From the NCBI RefSeq assembly GCF_002234675.1, contig NC_019880.2, forward strand, positions 13,319,756-13,383,755: a stretch of DNA of 64,000 nucleotides, written 5' to 3'. Source of the DNA: Oryzias latipes (Eukaryota > Chordata > Actinopteri > Beloniformes > Adrianichthyidae). Below the pieces are notes generated by a model. That model saw only the letters and a list, made by a program, of their open reading frames with translations. It made no database searches and had not been told where the DNA came from. Within the stretch, counting starts at the first letter, position 1; the number at the start of each line of letters is the position of its first letter. A program made the translations under genes and the position numbers. Shown here one piece after another: positions 35,236 to 48,480 of this stretch.

Positions 35236-37496
35236 TAAGTTATTAAATGTTTGGATGAACCTGAGCTCGATTTCCATAACTATCGCTGTCTTCCTCTCAC
35301 CCGCTCCCTCCTTCCTTCAGTAGCCCATTAGCAGTTATGTGATACTATATGCTGATGGGGCAGTGGACAGAGAAAGTGGGTAAATTAAGCCTGACCACTG
35401 CCTCTGTTATATGGGCTGCTCCTCTAAAGTGCCACTCAAGGACACTGCAAGTGGACAGCCCACTGGAACATGGAGAACCACAAACTTGATGCTGCAAAAG
35501 AAACTTTTTAACCTGTGTTTTTAACCCAGACTAACTGGCTTTGTCACTAGTTTAAGTCCGATGTGGTTTACATATTTCTTCAAAGGTGTTTGTCCACCTC
35601 AATGAACTTGGGAGAGACGGACAGACAGACATGTCAAATTTAACCCATCAGATTGCTCAATTTGTCCCCAGTTAAGCTGTAATGGAAGGAAGTGCAGTGA
35701 AGCTGACAGCGTGCCTGCCGCAAGGCCCTTGAGCCTTGGTGTGTGCTGCGTGATGTGCGCGTGTGTGTCGTGCTCCACCAGAAAGTGTCACCAACCGTGA
35801 CTGTGTGTTATTCACACTGACGAGTTCCACTGTTCACTGTCACCTCTCATTGTGAGGGCAAATAAGCCTGTAAAGAGAGCAGCAGCCAGGGGGTGGGGGG
35901 TTGCGGGGCTCACAGAGGAGAGCCCCCTCAGTAAAGTCTGGTTTCTTTTTCAAGGAGATTTAAACTGAGAGTCTGGAGGCAGCATCTGACAGAAGCTCAG
36001 GCTGCTTGGGCCCTGTAAGCTGCACACATTCTTCCAGACAGGGGCGGAAGCTCGATCCACGTGTGGCCTCATTCGTCGGCAGGTGGATGTGAAGCTGTTT
36101 GATTTGCTGTGAATATTTGGGCACCGGGGTCCAGGTTGCCCCCAGCAGGCCTGCTGGGAGTGACACTTCCTCTCCATGTCTGGTCGTGCAGAAAAAGCCG
36201 GAAAGAAGGGGCTCGATGCTGATCATCATCACTGCGACTGACCAGCCACCCACAGCGGGCTGGGAGGGAAAAAGAGGGGGACTTGGCTGTAGCTGTGACC
36301 CCCACTGTCCCCTCCCCCTTCCGCCTCTGTCCCCCTCCACTTCCTTCTCTTGCTATGTCTTTGGCCTGTTTCCAGAGAGACCAAAAAGCCTGTCTTGTGT
36401 TGGCTCCCTGATTGTTTTTGTTCTTGTGAGCCGACAAATAGAGCCTGGCCTCTTACAAAAGAAAATGGCCAAGCCCATCTGATCTTACTGCCCTGAGGAG
36501 TGGCCTGGCCTGAAGAGCCAGTGATTGGAAAATTACAGTGCTGCTCCACAAATATTGTCAGAGCTTGGGCCAGATATTTTTTCTGTTGTATGTCTGGCAT
36601 TGATTTTTAAAGTCTATGTATGACTCGTTGAAGTATTTATTCCTGTCCTTCTGATTACTATTGAACTTTAGGCCTCGTTTGCATGCACAGAGATTTTATA
36701 AGCGACTCGTCGCATTTCGGGCAGACACTCGGCAGAATTGCAGGTTACTCCCCTAGGGCGGGTCTGTTAATTAACCCACCTGCTTAGCGTCCTATTTAAG
36801 TCAGGTGTACAATTGTTCATTCTCTCTTACCTTCAGCGCTCATTCTTTGCCCCTCCCTCCTCCCCGGCTTCCACCTGTGGGCTCCGTTACGGGGGTTGTT
36901 ACCCGAAAGTGTATGGAAAAATAATTGTCTCAAGGAATTGAACGGAGCCTTATGCCAAAACGAAGTTGTGAATCAAATTGTGAATGTCATCCTAAAGATG
37001 TTGTGAAATAAATGTTCTTCTGCAAGAGTTGTCTGACTGAAATATTGTCAATAATTTAGCGTTAGTTGACCTGCTGATTTAGATGTCAAAGTTAGATTAT
37101 TGATAAATGTATCTGTATGTTCTTATTCTACGGACACAACTGGGCATTCCTGATCGACCTAAACTCGGGTTCTTGAAAATGCATTTAGCCCATGGTTTTC
37201 ACACTGGACAGGCAGGGAGGGGCTTCTTCTTTTTCTACTGGTTTTGTTGGCACATGTTCTCCATCTACAGTTGGTAGAGGCTTGGAGAAAAATGTTGAAG
37301 TGGTGTGAATGTCGTGAATCTTTCTCCAAACTTTATTTTTTCGCAGCTCTATTCCAAAATATATAAAAGCCTGGATGTGATAGAATTTCAGACAGGCAAC
37401 TACCAAAATTATACATTTCTTCTCCACGACCCATTTCACTTCCGAGAATTGAAGGGGACGCCATCCATGCGTCTCTACCAAATCCGAGTTCCTGAT

Positions 37497-37727
37497 TGGT
37501 CAATTGATACTTTATTTATTTATCCCACAATGGGGAAATTCTTCTCTGCATTTTGACCCATCCCCTCGGGGGAGCGGTGAGCTGCAGACTAGCCGCACTC
37601 GTGGGGCGACAGCTGGCTGGAGAGAGGGGGGATCGATCCGCCAACCCTTCGGTTGTTGGACGACCTGCTTGTTGGACGATCTAAACTGCCGCCCAGACAC
37701 TGTTCGACCTGGTTCAATTTTCAACAC
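37497..37727 (-). repeat. SINE-like repeat (tRNA-type head on the minus strand)
   Basis: The plus strand runs from GATACTTTATTTATTTATCC and CACAATGGGGAAATTC through TTTGACCCATCCCCTCGGGG and GAGCTGCAG to CGATCCGCCAACCCTTCGG and GTTGTTGGACGACCTGC. This order is a well-known teleost interspersed repeat. On the minus strand, GGTTGGCGGATCGATCCCCC resembles a tRNA-derived B-box region. No coding capacity. Confidence 0.7.
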
Positions 37728-39873
37728 AATGGCTGCAGGACCTGTATGGAAAGCCTGAAAACGGTCTAAGAAACTTACATGGTTTCACGTGAACGCCAGA
37801 GTTTTTAACACGGAAGACCGAAACACGCATTTACATAGACTTTTCATTGAAAATGGCCGCTTGACTGCACAAAACCGAGGGCGGTGAGAAGGTACCTTCA
37901 GAGTGAACAAGTGTCTAAGTGTCCCACAATATTATGATGAACTTAGTGCATCTTTAACAGATTACCATGTTTTTGTGGCCCTCCAAATCTCATATCAAAT
38001 TAAATTTTGTTCAATAGTGAAATTTTGGTAACAAGATGCGCTCTTAAAACTGGTCAGACATGAGGTAAATTATATGTAGAGATTTTGTTTGGGATTACCT
38101 GTTGCAGCTCTTAAACCAGCAAGAAACCTCTGCTGCCCTTATAGGTGCCTCTCTGATAAGTGATTACAGTTAGGGGGTGGGGGAAGAGGCGGGGGGAAAA
38201 CAAGGACCTTGTCAGCACAGACCCTTCAGATTTGAGGTCAATTTTTCCCCCTGATTGCATTTATTTAGTGCTTTCTGTATGTGTTTCCTGTTTGCTTTTG
38301 TCAAGGGAGTTGACAGTATCCATATTGACATCATCATCCTCATCCTCATCATCTGATGATGAGACACCAGAGCTCGTTTTACTAATCATCCCTTTGTGTT
38401 TTTTCCTACGTCCATGCTAACCGACCCCCCTTCCGTCTTCACATCCTTCCTGTCTCAGCGTCTCGTCCGCCCCATGGCCCTGGCCCTCGTGCTGCTCTTC
38501 TGCTCACCCCCCCTTCATGTTCGCAAATCACTTCTTCCCGTGTCAGCAGGTAAATTGTTTTGTCCTCCCATTCCCTGCTTTCATTACCTTGTGTAAATTA
38601 AGCGATATGTCGTCCACCGGTGCGCGCCAGAGCACTCACCGCGCCAACGCCAAAATCATGAGATTTGGCATAATAAATGAAGACAAACTGGCAGTAGCAC
38701 TGCTCCTCTCGGCGCAGGCTCGCCTTCATTATTCGCTTAACTTGCCGGAGAAAATGACTTAACCCTGACCTGTGTATTACGTCCCATATTCACTCCAGAT
38801 AAAAGCCTTTTTACAGCGCACAACAATTTATATTCCGGCAAAGAGGCTGCTTTTCTTTGTCAGTTTTCCAATCTCAGCTTCTGAACACACGTCATTAAAC
38901 TTGTCTTGCCTTCCTGTATTTGTCCATCAGTCCTTCTTTTTACATAAAATCTGGCAGCATTATTCTGGGATTTGATGGCATCCACTCATTTTTTCCCCTT
39001 GGAATGTTTGATTGGAAGAAATATAGCCGTGCTGGGACTATCTTCTCTCTTCTATGGAATCATGCACTTGATGAAATAGTGTTCCCTTAGCAAGAATAAT
39101 AAAAACAGACTTGTGCATTACAGGGGGCTCTCAATCTGCCAGCATGGCGGAGCTGCGCGAAAAAGCCCACCCTCACCTCCTGACAGTTTTTTATAGTTAT
39201 CCCTGCAGATAAATGGAAACGGGTGACCAGACTGGGGAAGGCCACACTGTCGGAGATGAGCACTGCAAAGCTGGACAATAGCATGGTGTGGGGGTGTGGG
39301 AGTGGAGGTGATAAAGCTGTGTTTGGAGAAAAGATGCTGAGACCCACAGAATGTCGTAATGTCCCAACAAAAATAAACGTACAACATTTGAATATCCTCA
39401 GATCTGCAACAGAAAGCCGATAACATTTAGCAGTTAAAAAATATGATAATTTTACAATATTTTGGTTTACTTGAGTGTAAATGATTGCAGACATTTATCA
39501 TGAAACTTTTTGTCTGGTATAATTATTCTGTTTGTTTTCCAGAGCTTTACAGGATGTTTAAAGAAATAATTGAACCACTTGCAATTCTGCAAAATGTATC
39601 AATGTATATAAATACTATTGTGTCAGAGATTTTTTACACCTAACTAAATTTAGTAGAAGAGAGAAGAGCCCACAATGAATGACTAAGTTGCAATCATGAT
39701 GTAAATTTTCAGTCAAGGTTCTGCAGTTTTTTTAGCTGTAAAAAGCCCATTTTATAGCACGAAAGCCTTTAAAACTTTCCCAAATATGAAGCACAAAGAA
39801 AGAAATGAAAAATAGCATCCTCAAAATGGACACAAAAAAGCTAATATTCATGTTTGTGTGGAGGGCTTGTAAT

Positions 39874-40343
39874 TCTTTCTTTCTTTCTTTCTCTCTTTCG
39901 GCTTTTCCCATCAGGGGTCGCCACAGCGAATCATCCTTTTCCACCTCACTCTATCATAAACATCTTCTACCCTAACGTTAGCCAACTTCATGTCCTCTGT
40001 TAAGACATCCATATATCTCCTCTTTGGCCGTCCTCTTGCCCTCCGGCCAGGCAGCTCCATCTCCAACATCCTTCTACCAATATATCCACTATCCCTCCTC
40101 TGAACATGTCCAAACCATCTCAGTCTGGCTTCTCTGACTTTGTCGCTAACACAGGCAACATGAGCCGTCCCTCTGATGTATTCGTTCCTTATCCTGTCTA
40201 ACCTGGTCACTCCTAAGGAGAACCTCAACATCTTCATCTCCGCTACCTCCATCTCAGCCTCTTGTCTCTGTCTCACTGCTACCGTCTCTAACCCATAGAG
40301 CAGAGCTGGTCTCACCACTGTCTTGTACACCTTTCCTTTGAGT
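39874..40343 (-). mobile_element. 5'-truncated non-LTR retrotransposon (RTE-like LINE), C-terminal end
   Basis: The minus strand encodes an open C-terminal piece of a LINE reverse-transcriptase protein. It runs from KGKVYKTVVRPALLYG through EMKMLRFSLGV, ARLRWFGHVQRRD, GRRARGRPKRRYMDVL and the terminal RCGDP to a stop at 39911. A 3' UTR of only a few bases (TGGGAAAAGCCGAAAG) leads into a (GAAA)n tail at 39876-39897. The copy is flanked by CTTGTAAT at 39866-39873 and again at 40344-40351, an 8-base target-site duplication. The 420-base frame is intact, so the insertion is not very old. The catalytic domain is absent, so it cannot move itself. A short 3' UTR and simple tail fit the RTE clade; the clade is an inference. 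Confidence 0.88.
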
Positions 40344-41663
40344 CTTGTAATATGAAGTTAAAAGCGATGAGACGGGAGAGGCAGTTTACCATCAGCGCCT
40401 GTGTAACTGTAACAGCTCTGCAGTTCATATAAACCTGCCACTTTACTTCACATCCATAACTGTGGTCAATCATACCAAACGTTTATGACATTTTGATTCC
40501 CCAGATTTCATGATGTTCTATGTCAGGTGAATTCACACCTGGCTTCTTCTAACACTTAGTATTTATTGTAGGTTTGAAGGTTTGAAGTGAAAGTAAAGCA
40601 TCTTCTCTGCATCATGTTGGATCCGTTTTCTTCAGGATGTGTAGTGTGTGTGAGCAGGCTCAACAGAAATGAAACAGGCTCCATTTAATCTTTCGTGACT
40701 GCAGAAAAGTTATTCAGAGAAGTGCATCTACCTTCATTGAAGATAATCAGCCATAAACGCTGCTCATCTCCACAAAACGGGTGGAGATTAATCAGCCAAT
40801 CTGAGCAGACTAATCAGTGAACGTCTAGTGCTTTTCAGGCTGGGACTGAAGAGCTCCATGAAGACTGCGTGCTCCTCTTCCTCCTCCTGAATAGTGGCGA
40901 AGACCTGTTTCCTTTTCAGTGATGGACTCTAAGCACAAAACAACAATAGAAAAATGTTTCAATGTACTTCAAACACTTTGATAAAACATTTGTTGTTTAG
41001 AGATGGTGGGATAGATGAATTTTTATTTAAATGTAGATTAAAGAGACCAACGTTGTTTGGTTGATATTTTGAACTGGGCTATTTGGAAAAGAATAAAAAG
41101 GATCAAATAATTTAAAAATCAAGACCAACCCTTTTGTTTCAGGGATCGATTAATGTCAATTGAAAATCAAATAGTTGGTTATTGTTTAAATAAATCAGCT
41201 TTTTAAAATATTTTTGTGTGAAAGACTGTTGTAGAGGCGAACTAGTCATTTTTAAATGTTTGTTTTCTGATGGGGCTGTTGCTTTTATGTGTACATGAAC
41301 CTTCAAATGACAAAATGCAAGAGTGTTCACTTGCAGTTAACTTGAATTAAAAAAACAACAACTATCTTATTGTTGGTATTAACATTTTTATGATGCAAAG
41401 GAAACAGAAGGAATACCAACCAAACACTTCCAGACACAGTTCCTTTTTTCTTGATAGTTTTATCCTAGCTGTGTTTCACTTTTTCCTTCTGTTCCTTCTG
41501 CATCACTTGCCTTTGATGTGCTCTTACTTGGGTGTATAAAGTACTTTTGCTTGACTCCTAACATGCGGTACCTTTCACTGTATTTGCAGTTACAGTCACT
41601 AAAACCCTCTGGGGTCTGCCTGCCTTATCAATTGAATTGACACAAACGTATGTGACTCACATC

Positions 41664-41992
41664 CTTCCATACATCTTCTATACCCGCTGATTCGCATTCA
41701 AGGTTCTGGGGTAGCTGGAGTACACTCAGCTACTGATGGGTGAGGGCAGGGTAAACCCCGGACAGTTTGCCAGTCCATCTCATAGCGACGCAGAAACAGA
41801 CAACCACTCATACTCACTTTCACACCTAAGGGACAATTCACCAATCAGCCTAAGAAGCCCTTTTTTTGGACCGTGGGAGTAAGACAGAGTGCCCAGGCAA
41901 ATTCCACACTGACAAACCCAGCCGGGACTTGAACCAGGACCTTCTCACTGTGAATAAAGAGTGCTAACCACTGTACTCACTTGTAGGCCGGT
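41664..41992 (-). repeat. tRNA-headed SINE, near full length
   Basis: On the minus strand the element starts at about 41990 with an A-box-like region (CAGTGGTTAGCACTC). It continues through TCACAGTGAGAAGGTCC to a B-box, GGTTCAAGTCC, which fits the pol III consensus GGTTCRANYCC. A LINE-like tail follows, with words such as CAAACTGTCCGGGG and a terminal AGATGTATGGAAGGATG. Four further partial copies lie at 7735-8004, 12203-12422, 19690-19805 and 21086-21240. This is the most complete one. Confidence 0.78.
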
Positions 41993-44900
41993 TCATGTCA
42001 CACGTTTGACTTTTTTGAAGCTTGATCATTAGAAGATCCTTATAATTGCTACAATAAAACAATTTCGGCAAATTGTTTATTCTGAGAGGAAATAACACCA
42101 GTATGTTGTGAGACGCAAAAGAATTTTCACCACAAAGCATGAATCTGTAAATTAGAAAAGATTTTCACAGAAAGCAAGTAATCAGGCAAGCAAAAAGTTA
42201 AGGATAATTTGGTGAATTATATTTTTGTTATTACAATGCTTCTGTGAAAGGAATTGTACTCTGTTGGGAAGCTTTTTTATTTAGGCTTTAAGTGGTGCCA
42301 CATGTGTGAGGAACATGTATTTGTGGGATGAGTATGTGGGTTGTGCTCCTAAAAATGTTAAATATTTTCTGAAGAAATCACTGTTACTGTTGACTCAAGT
42401 TGCCAGTTAGGTGCCACTAGTTGTATTTTATAGCTTTGCAATCAAAGTTTGTTGGTAGAAATGGCAGACGGCTGTCTGCACAGACAATCTGGTTTCAGCC
42501 GTCAAAGGATTCTACCAGGACTGCTCTTGACATCATTTGGTGGAGGTTGTGTAATGATGTGGGATATAAAATTATTCAATTCAGACGGGTTATTTTTTTT
42601 CTTTTTTGTGTAATTGTGAATCATTTTGTTTTGGAGACACACTTCCCAATTTTTTTAAATTCATCATTGCCATGTCAAGAGCTTGGTCCATTTTTAGTAA
42701 TTCCTGGTGTTTTGACTTCATACAAACCCTGAAAATGCTAATTGTTCTGTGAAACTGACATTCTGACTTTTGCTGTGAAAGAAAAAATCTGTTCACTTCG
42801 TGCTATTTTGTTATAAAAAACATCATTTATATATTTACCATACCGACTTTCTTGGAAGCTTCCACTAAACTTTTTATGCGACTCTGTGAGATCCTCAAGC
42901 AGAAAACAACAATCATTAATGGCGTTGTTTGTACTTTTTCTCAGTACTAAGAATGTAAAGTTATGCAGCATTACAAACCATGAATTTTATGTTAAGGTAA
43001 AACATTAACTCTTTTCTAAGAAGGGTTAGAAATGAAAACGGTCGGGGTGTTATTTTTTTGTTTTGATCTCAGTACCTGTTGAATGGATTCACGTGAATGA
43101 ACATGAGTGTGTCTACACTTAACTGAGTTCCTTTATGTGTTTTAGGGTTTCCAAGGAGAAAGGAAATTGTGCAAAACACTATTTATTGTTGCCATAGTCT
43201 CAATTCAAATGTACTGAATGGTCTTACACTTAAATTTGGTCTGCAACCTTCAATCCTAAAATTGGTCCCATTTTTTCCTGACCAAATCCCAGTGAGAGCT
43301 GCAAAGACCCTCCTGACTATTTAGAAAAATACACTTTATTTGTTTTTTTATGGCCATGAATCCATTCAATCATTTATAAAATATGAATAAACAAAGATAA
43401 ACAATATCTAAATAAATACAAAATAAATAAAGTGTTTAATAATTTAAATATAAAAGTGTTATACTGTTCTATATACAACAATTTGTACTTATTTTATTTT
43501 TGACAGCAATGCATACAAGTTCTTTTCAAAATAAAATACAGCTGCTTGTGTTAAAAAGATCATCTTGCTGCAACAGATTTAAAAAGCAAGAAAGTCCAAC
43601 ATGGAACTTTTACAAAATTATTATGTTCTTGGTGAACCATCATCCTTTTTCTCCTTTACTATCTAATATAAAAATTTAAACGTTTTTTTTTTTTAAACTA
43701 TACATGTAAAATGCAGTTATGTACTTTAAGATCTTTGCCTCTATCTTATTCTAAAACTAAACCACTTACAGTAGATACAACTTTTAACTATCATTTTGGT
43801 CAATTATCTGACATGTTAAAAAAACAAAAATGAAGAAACATGATTAAATAAAACAAACAAACCAGACACTGGCAAATAAACTTTGCAAAAAATTGAACCA
43901 ACTCATTTAAAAACAAAGCATTATTGAAAAGATTTCCTAAATGACCATAACAGAAATTGTACTCACAATGGGATTAGCTGGTTGTGTTATACAAGTTAAG
44001 AATGATGATTTGCAAACTAACATTACCAACAACTTCCAGCAGATGACAAACAGAACAGCAACTCTGATTTAAACAAACAACAACTTTTGAATCTGTTCTC
44101 CACCTTGGCCATCAGAGCAGTGACGCGTCATTTAAAAAAAACGCCAGAATTATAGATGGAAGCTTTGAAAGAAGCCGCTTCTGCTTTCTGAAGGGGGAGA
44201 GGAGAAGAATGACACAAACAAAGAAAAAAAGAAACTCATTTTTTACTGTATAAAAGTTTTGCAAGGTCGTTTGGAGAGTGGTGTTAACACAACACCTGCA
44301 TACAGATTTGTTTCCTTGTTCTACAAGTCACAGAGACCCTAGTCTTTAAGTGATCATTATTACCATACAAATAGACAGATCTATTTAACAACCCTCTTTT
44401 TATCGCATAACACTCATTCTTTAGTGTTGCTCCATGAAAGGCACTGAAATGTGCCTCTCCCTCTTCTTGCTCTCTCCATTTTTTTCTTTTTTTTCTTGGG
44501 AAATCGTCTCCGGGTTGATAAAGGCTCCGAGCAATAGAAGAAGCAAGGCTGACATCTTCTTAAGAGATGATAGGAGAGCCAAATCAAATAGGATGGAGCA
44601 GTCACTCTTTTCACAGATAGGTAGCTCATTTCTGGTGGCTGAGAGTTTGCATCCCTAGTGGCGCTCTGCTTGGGAAAGATAGCCCACTCGGACTCCATTC
44701 ATTATTTCATTCGCCGCCACCTCTTTTCACATCATAGCTACCCCCCCCCCCCCATCCCTTTAATGAGTTGCCTATTTTTCTCAAGTGTTGATGGGAATCT
44801 TGGTATTTAGATCTGCAGACAAAATGTTTAATCGCAAACGCTTTCCATTTGTGAAGAAGAGGCAAAAATCAATTATTTCTATTAGACAATGCTGATTGGA

Positions 44901-47668
44901 AATGAATGGAAGTGGCGAAATTTTGAAACAAAAGCTCCACGGAGACAAAGATAAGTGTCTGTCTGCTTCCCCAGAGGTACGATATGTGGTTTGGCTTAAC
45001 AAACAGTCTCCAAACATTTACCATTAAATCCACATGGATGCTGATACAAACACCAGCAAAGAACTAATGATAACAGTTTTATTAATTGAGTAATTGTAGA
45101 AGTAAAAATAGTGTTATCACAGACAAACAGCATTGAACTTCTTGCGCACACTTATTTTTTTACATAATGGCTGCATTTGGGGTGTACTTTTATCATATAA
45201 TTTAATCTAAATAATGCTACGGTTTAGTCTGTTTTTCTTTTATTCATAACTTGCAGGAACTTTTTCCATACGTAAATTGTTTTAGGAAAACCTCAAATCT
45301 ATATCCCGTTCAGCCCGAAACTTTGTGACAGACTTTTCCTATCAAAGCCCTCACATCCTCTTTGAGCCCCTTTTAAAATTATTTATAAAAATTAACGTCT
45401 CTTACATAAGGCTTTTTGAAAGGAAGAATTACACGACAGATAAACCACTTTATCGACTGTGAAAGAACAGACAATGTACACTGAGAAATTGGAAAGATGG
45501 CAGAAACAATGAATATTAAGTGCCAAAGAATTTAAAGCTGCTGACTAAATTGAAAGACTATATCCTGAGGGGGAAGGGTTCCAAATTGCTAATTACTGCT
45601 TCTGAAAGGGGGCTGTTTCTGATATGTTTGCTTTTGAAAAGCTTACACTTAATGAAACAGTGTCTCTTCTCTGTTTTATACATATATATTCCCACTCTCC
45701 AATTTTCCGAGCTCTCTCTGGACTTTTCTCCCCCGACCAGAACAATGGCAGACCCAGGAGCCCGACTTCCCCACAGGCCCATGGAGAACAGGCCGGGGGC
45801 TGAGCACTGAGGGAGCCACTCAGCTTCCTGAAATATGGAGGCGACAGATAAGGGGGCTGCGACACAGAGAGGCCCTCTCCCTTGAGCCAAAGGGGAAATT
45901 TGCAGTTATTAAGAAAAGATGAGAGCGATTAAATCGCTTTTGTACTCATTTTCTCAGTTTTTTTTTTCTTTTTGGTCTGTCTTCATCTGATAGATGAAAG
46001 AAGTAGTAAATTACTTTTCTGCTTTATTCAGTTCAAGCTCTGAGAACCAATTCTTCATTACAGACAACTGTCATAACTCTTAAACACATTATCCCCCTAT
46101 TGTTTTAAAATGTGTGAAGCCAGATGAATCACACAAATCTGTAATTGCCACCTAACATGGATTCTGCATACTAAATTATTTTGGCTTTTTAGCTTTTACC
46201 TGTGGAAAATATTACTGTCTTGTACTCTCTTGTCAGTAATGGACACAGTTTTTATAAAGCCTTGAACCCCTAAGTTACATCTCTAAAGTTAAAGCTCACT
46301 TGTGGGAACTTCTGATATTGATCATAGCTGCCTCTAAAGCTCAAGCTGCCTGAGAGAGACAGCAGTGAAAACAGACAGCATCACAGACCACCACATTCGA
46401 AGCATCGCAGTGACAAACCAGTCAGTCAGAAGGTAGTGGTGGGGCATCGGAGGTCATATCAGTTGAGTCATGTTTTCTTTCACATTAAGAAAACTGACAA
46501 ATACACATCTATTGATTTCCTGGTAAACTGATGATGAGGTGATGGAAAGCTGGCAGAGGCAGTAGTTTGCCTTTGGGCTAAGTTCTGCCTGGAAACCTTT
46601 GTACTCTGCATTCATGAGGACAATGTTTTCACAAGCACCACCTACAGCGCTGTACATTTATAATATATAAGTATTACACAAGAAAGTGCTGCAATTTGTC
46701 TTAGCTAATCATTTCTTTCATGAGAAGAAAAAAGCTGTCCAGGTCTACACTGAACGTGCAGGAGCTGAGTGTACAAAGCTGTGAAGGGGTTCTCATAACT
46801 TTTTTTTCCAAGATTACTAAATGTAGTCACATTGATGCATTTTAGAGGTCTGATTAAGAAGTCTGCAATAGATTTTAGCCTTGACTTTCACTAGGTTATG
46901 CTCATTTTGTTTATTTTAATGCCAATTGTAATCATAATATTGGTTCAATATTTAACATAATGTTTTGCTGCAATACTGTTTTGTATTTTCTTGCAGAACG
47001 CATGGTTTCCATAACAAGCCATTCAGATCATGTATTTATTAACACACTTTCTGCAAAAGTTCAGCGTTTGTCTTTCTGATCTGTTTGATAAAGTTTTCAG
47101 CAGATAATAAGCTTTTATTTTGTTTAGAGTTAAGCATCTAAATTTATTTTTGGAAACATTGCAAAACTTGAATCATAAAACTTAACTAAGTCTTGAGATG
47201 CCTGCAGGTCTAAAATTGTTTTTTTCTTTTGTTTTCTCCTTGGATCAGTGATTCCAAACAGTTTATAAATATATACATTTTAGGGGGTTGTAGGCACATT
47301 GCAGATGGTATAAATAATCCTGTCCATATTAGGATTTTTGTCATATTTCTGTTGTCTTTTTTTTATTATTACTTTATAAGTTTTCAATGTTAGGCTTAAC
47401 ACTGAAAATGAACAAACAATGTAAGCAGCCTAATCATTCGAGACTGGATATTCAGCAAATAAACGGGCTTAAAGATGGAGGGCAAATTGGAAAAAACTGG
47501 ATGTTCAGAGGAGACAAAATTAAAAGAATCAGTATACTACCAGATCACCTTTGGCTCCCATATTCTCCAAGAAATGTATTTTTGAAGCTTTAGCCAGAAG
47601 AAAAAGACCAACACAGAACACTGAACAGGTACTTTACATTTATTTTGCAATTCAAATAGTTCGTTTAA

Positions 47669-47873
47669 CCCTTGTGCTATCTTAGATGACCCCACCCTTA
47701 CTTTGACGTGTAATTCCTACCATGACAAAGGTGGATAAAGGTGGAAAGATTTCATGTAATCCATGGACAACAGTGAAGATCACAAATCATTGAAGAAAAA
47801 AGGTTCAGCGCACTGTCTAGTGGGTCTACATGACCCAACTCCCAATGGCAAAGTGCCTAGGATAGCACAAGGG
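47669..47873. repeat. 205-bp MITE with CCCTTGTGCTATC inverted ends
   Basis: The left end CCCTTGTGCTATCTTAG and the right end (CCCTTGTGCTATCCTAGGCAC on the minus strand) match at 16 of 17 bases. TTAA immediately precedes the left end (47665-47668), while the right flank reads ATAT. The inside holds a second mirrored motif, GATGACCCCA against CTACATGACCCA. TTAA plus CCC ends suggest a piggyBac-type non-autonomous element. No coding capacity. Confidence 0.8.
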
Positions 47874-48480
47874 ATATTTGTATATTTTTCAGATAACTTG
47901 GTTTGATCCAAAAGAATTGTCAACACATGAGTGAATTGTGACAAATATCGCTCATGAGGTGCATAAGACAAAAAGATTGGAAATCTGCCTCATTCTGAGG
48001 TAGTAAAGCTTTTAGCATTATTTTTATTGTCATTTTGTCCATCATTGTTTAAGTTTCATTGTCCCTTGAAACCTACAATCTCAAGCTGCATTTAGTGTTT
48101 CTGAATATCTGTAGCAGCCTATATAATGTTACAATCGTTTTAATGATCTTACTCTCCTTAAATAAAAGAAGCTAAAAGTAAGATATGAAAATAGTAAGAG
48201 GGCAAAACATGGTGAAAAAAAACAACAAAAAGGATTTCCCATATAAAAACCTGGAAGCTTTAATTCACACCAATAAACGTATAAAATAAAAGAAAAACAT
48301 ATTGTGTTCTGACAAAAAAAACAAGAAGAAAGAAAACTACTTGGTAAATTTATTTTAAAAAAACGTGAAGACATTAGTTTCAGAAAGATTTAACAATTTT
48401 TTTGTAAAATAACAGCAACAAATCATTTTCTTGTCAGCTTGAGGCTTCCTGTCTGCACGCGCTGTCTGCTGTCGCAGCTG

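Larger units (their letters stand above)
25690..48450. other. Gene-free interval between ift43 and gpatch2l, 22.8 kb
   Basis: No exon, tRNA, rRNA or intact transposon gene was recognised. Many open frames overlap on both strands in GC-richer patches (for example 35950-36600 and 28660-29200), which points to chance, not coding. Repeats here include 33200-33266, 37497-37727, 39874-40343, 41664-41990 and 47669-47873. Long repeat-poor blocks remain unexplained and could hold enhancers for tgfb3, gpatch2l or the outer neighbour esrrb. Confidence 0.7.

Noticed and set aside
35950..36600. Several open frames of 120-127 residues on both strands
   Set aside because: Overlapping frames in all directions reflect few stop codons in GC-rich sequence. 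The translations are low-complexity and unlike any known family.
41880..41992. tRNA-like A and B boxes suggesting a tRNA gene
   Set aside because: They form the head of a SINE. No cloverleaf or anticodon arm can be folded, and related truncated copies occur nearby.
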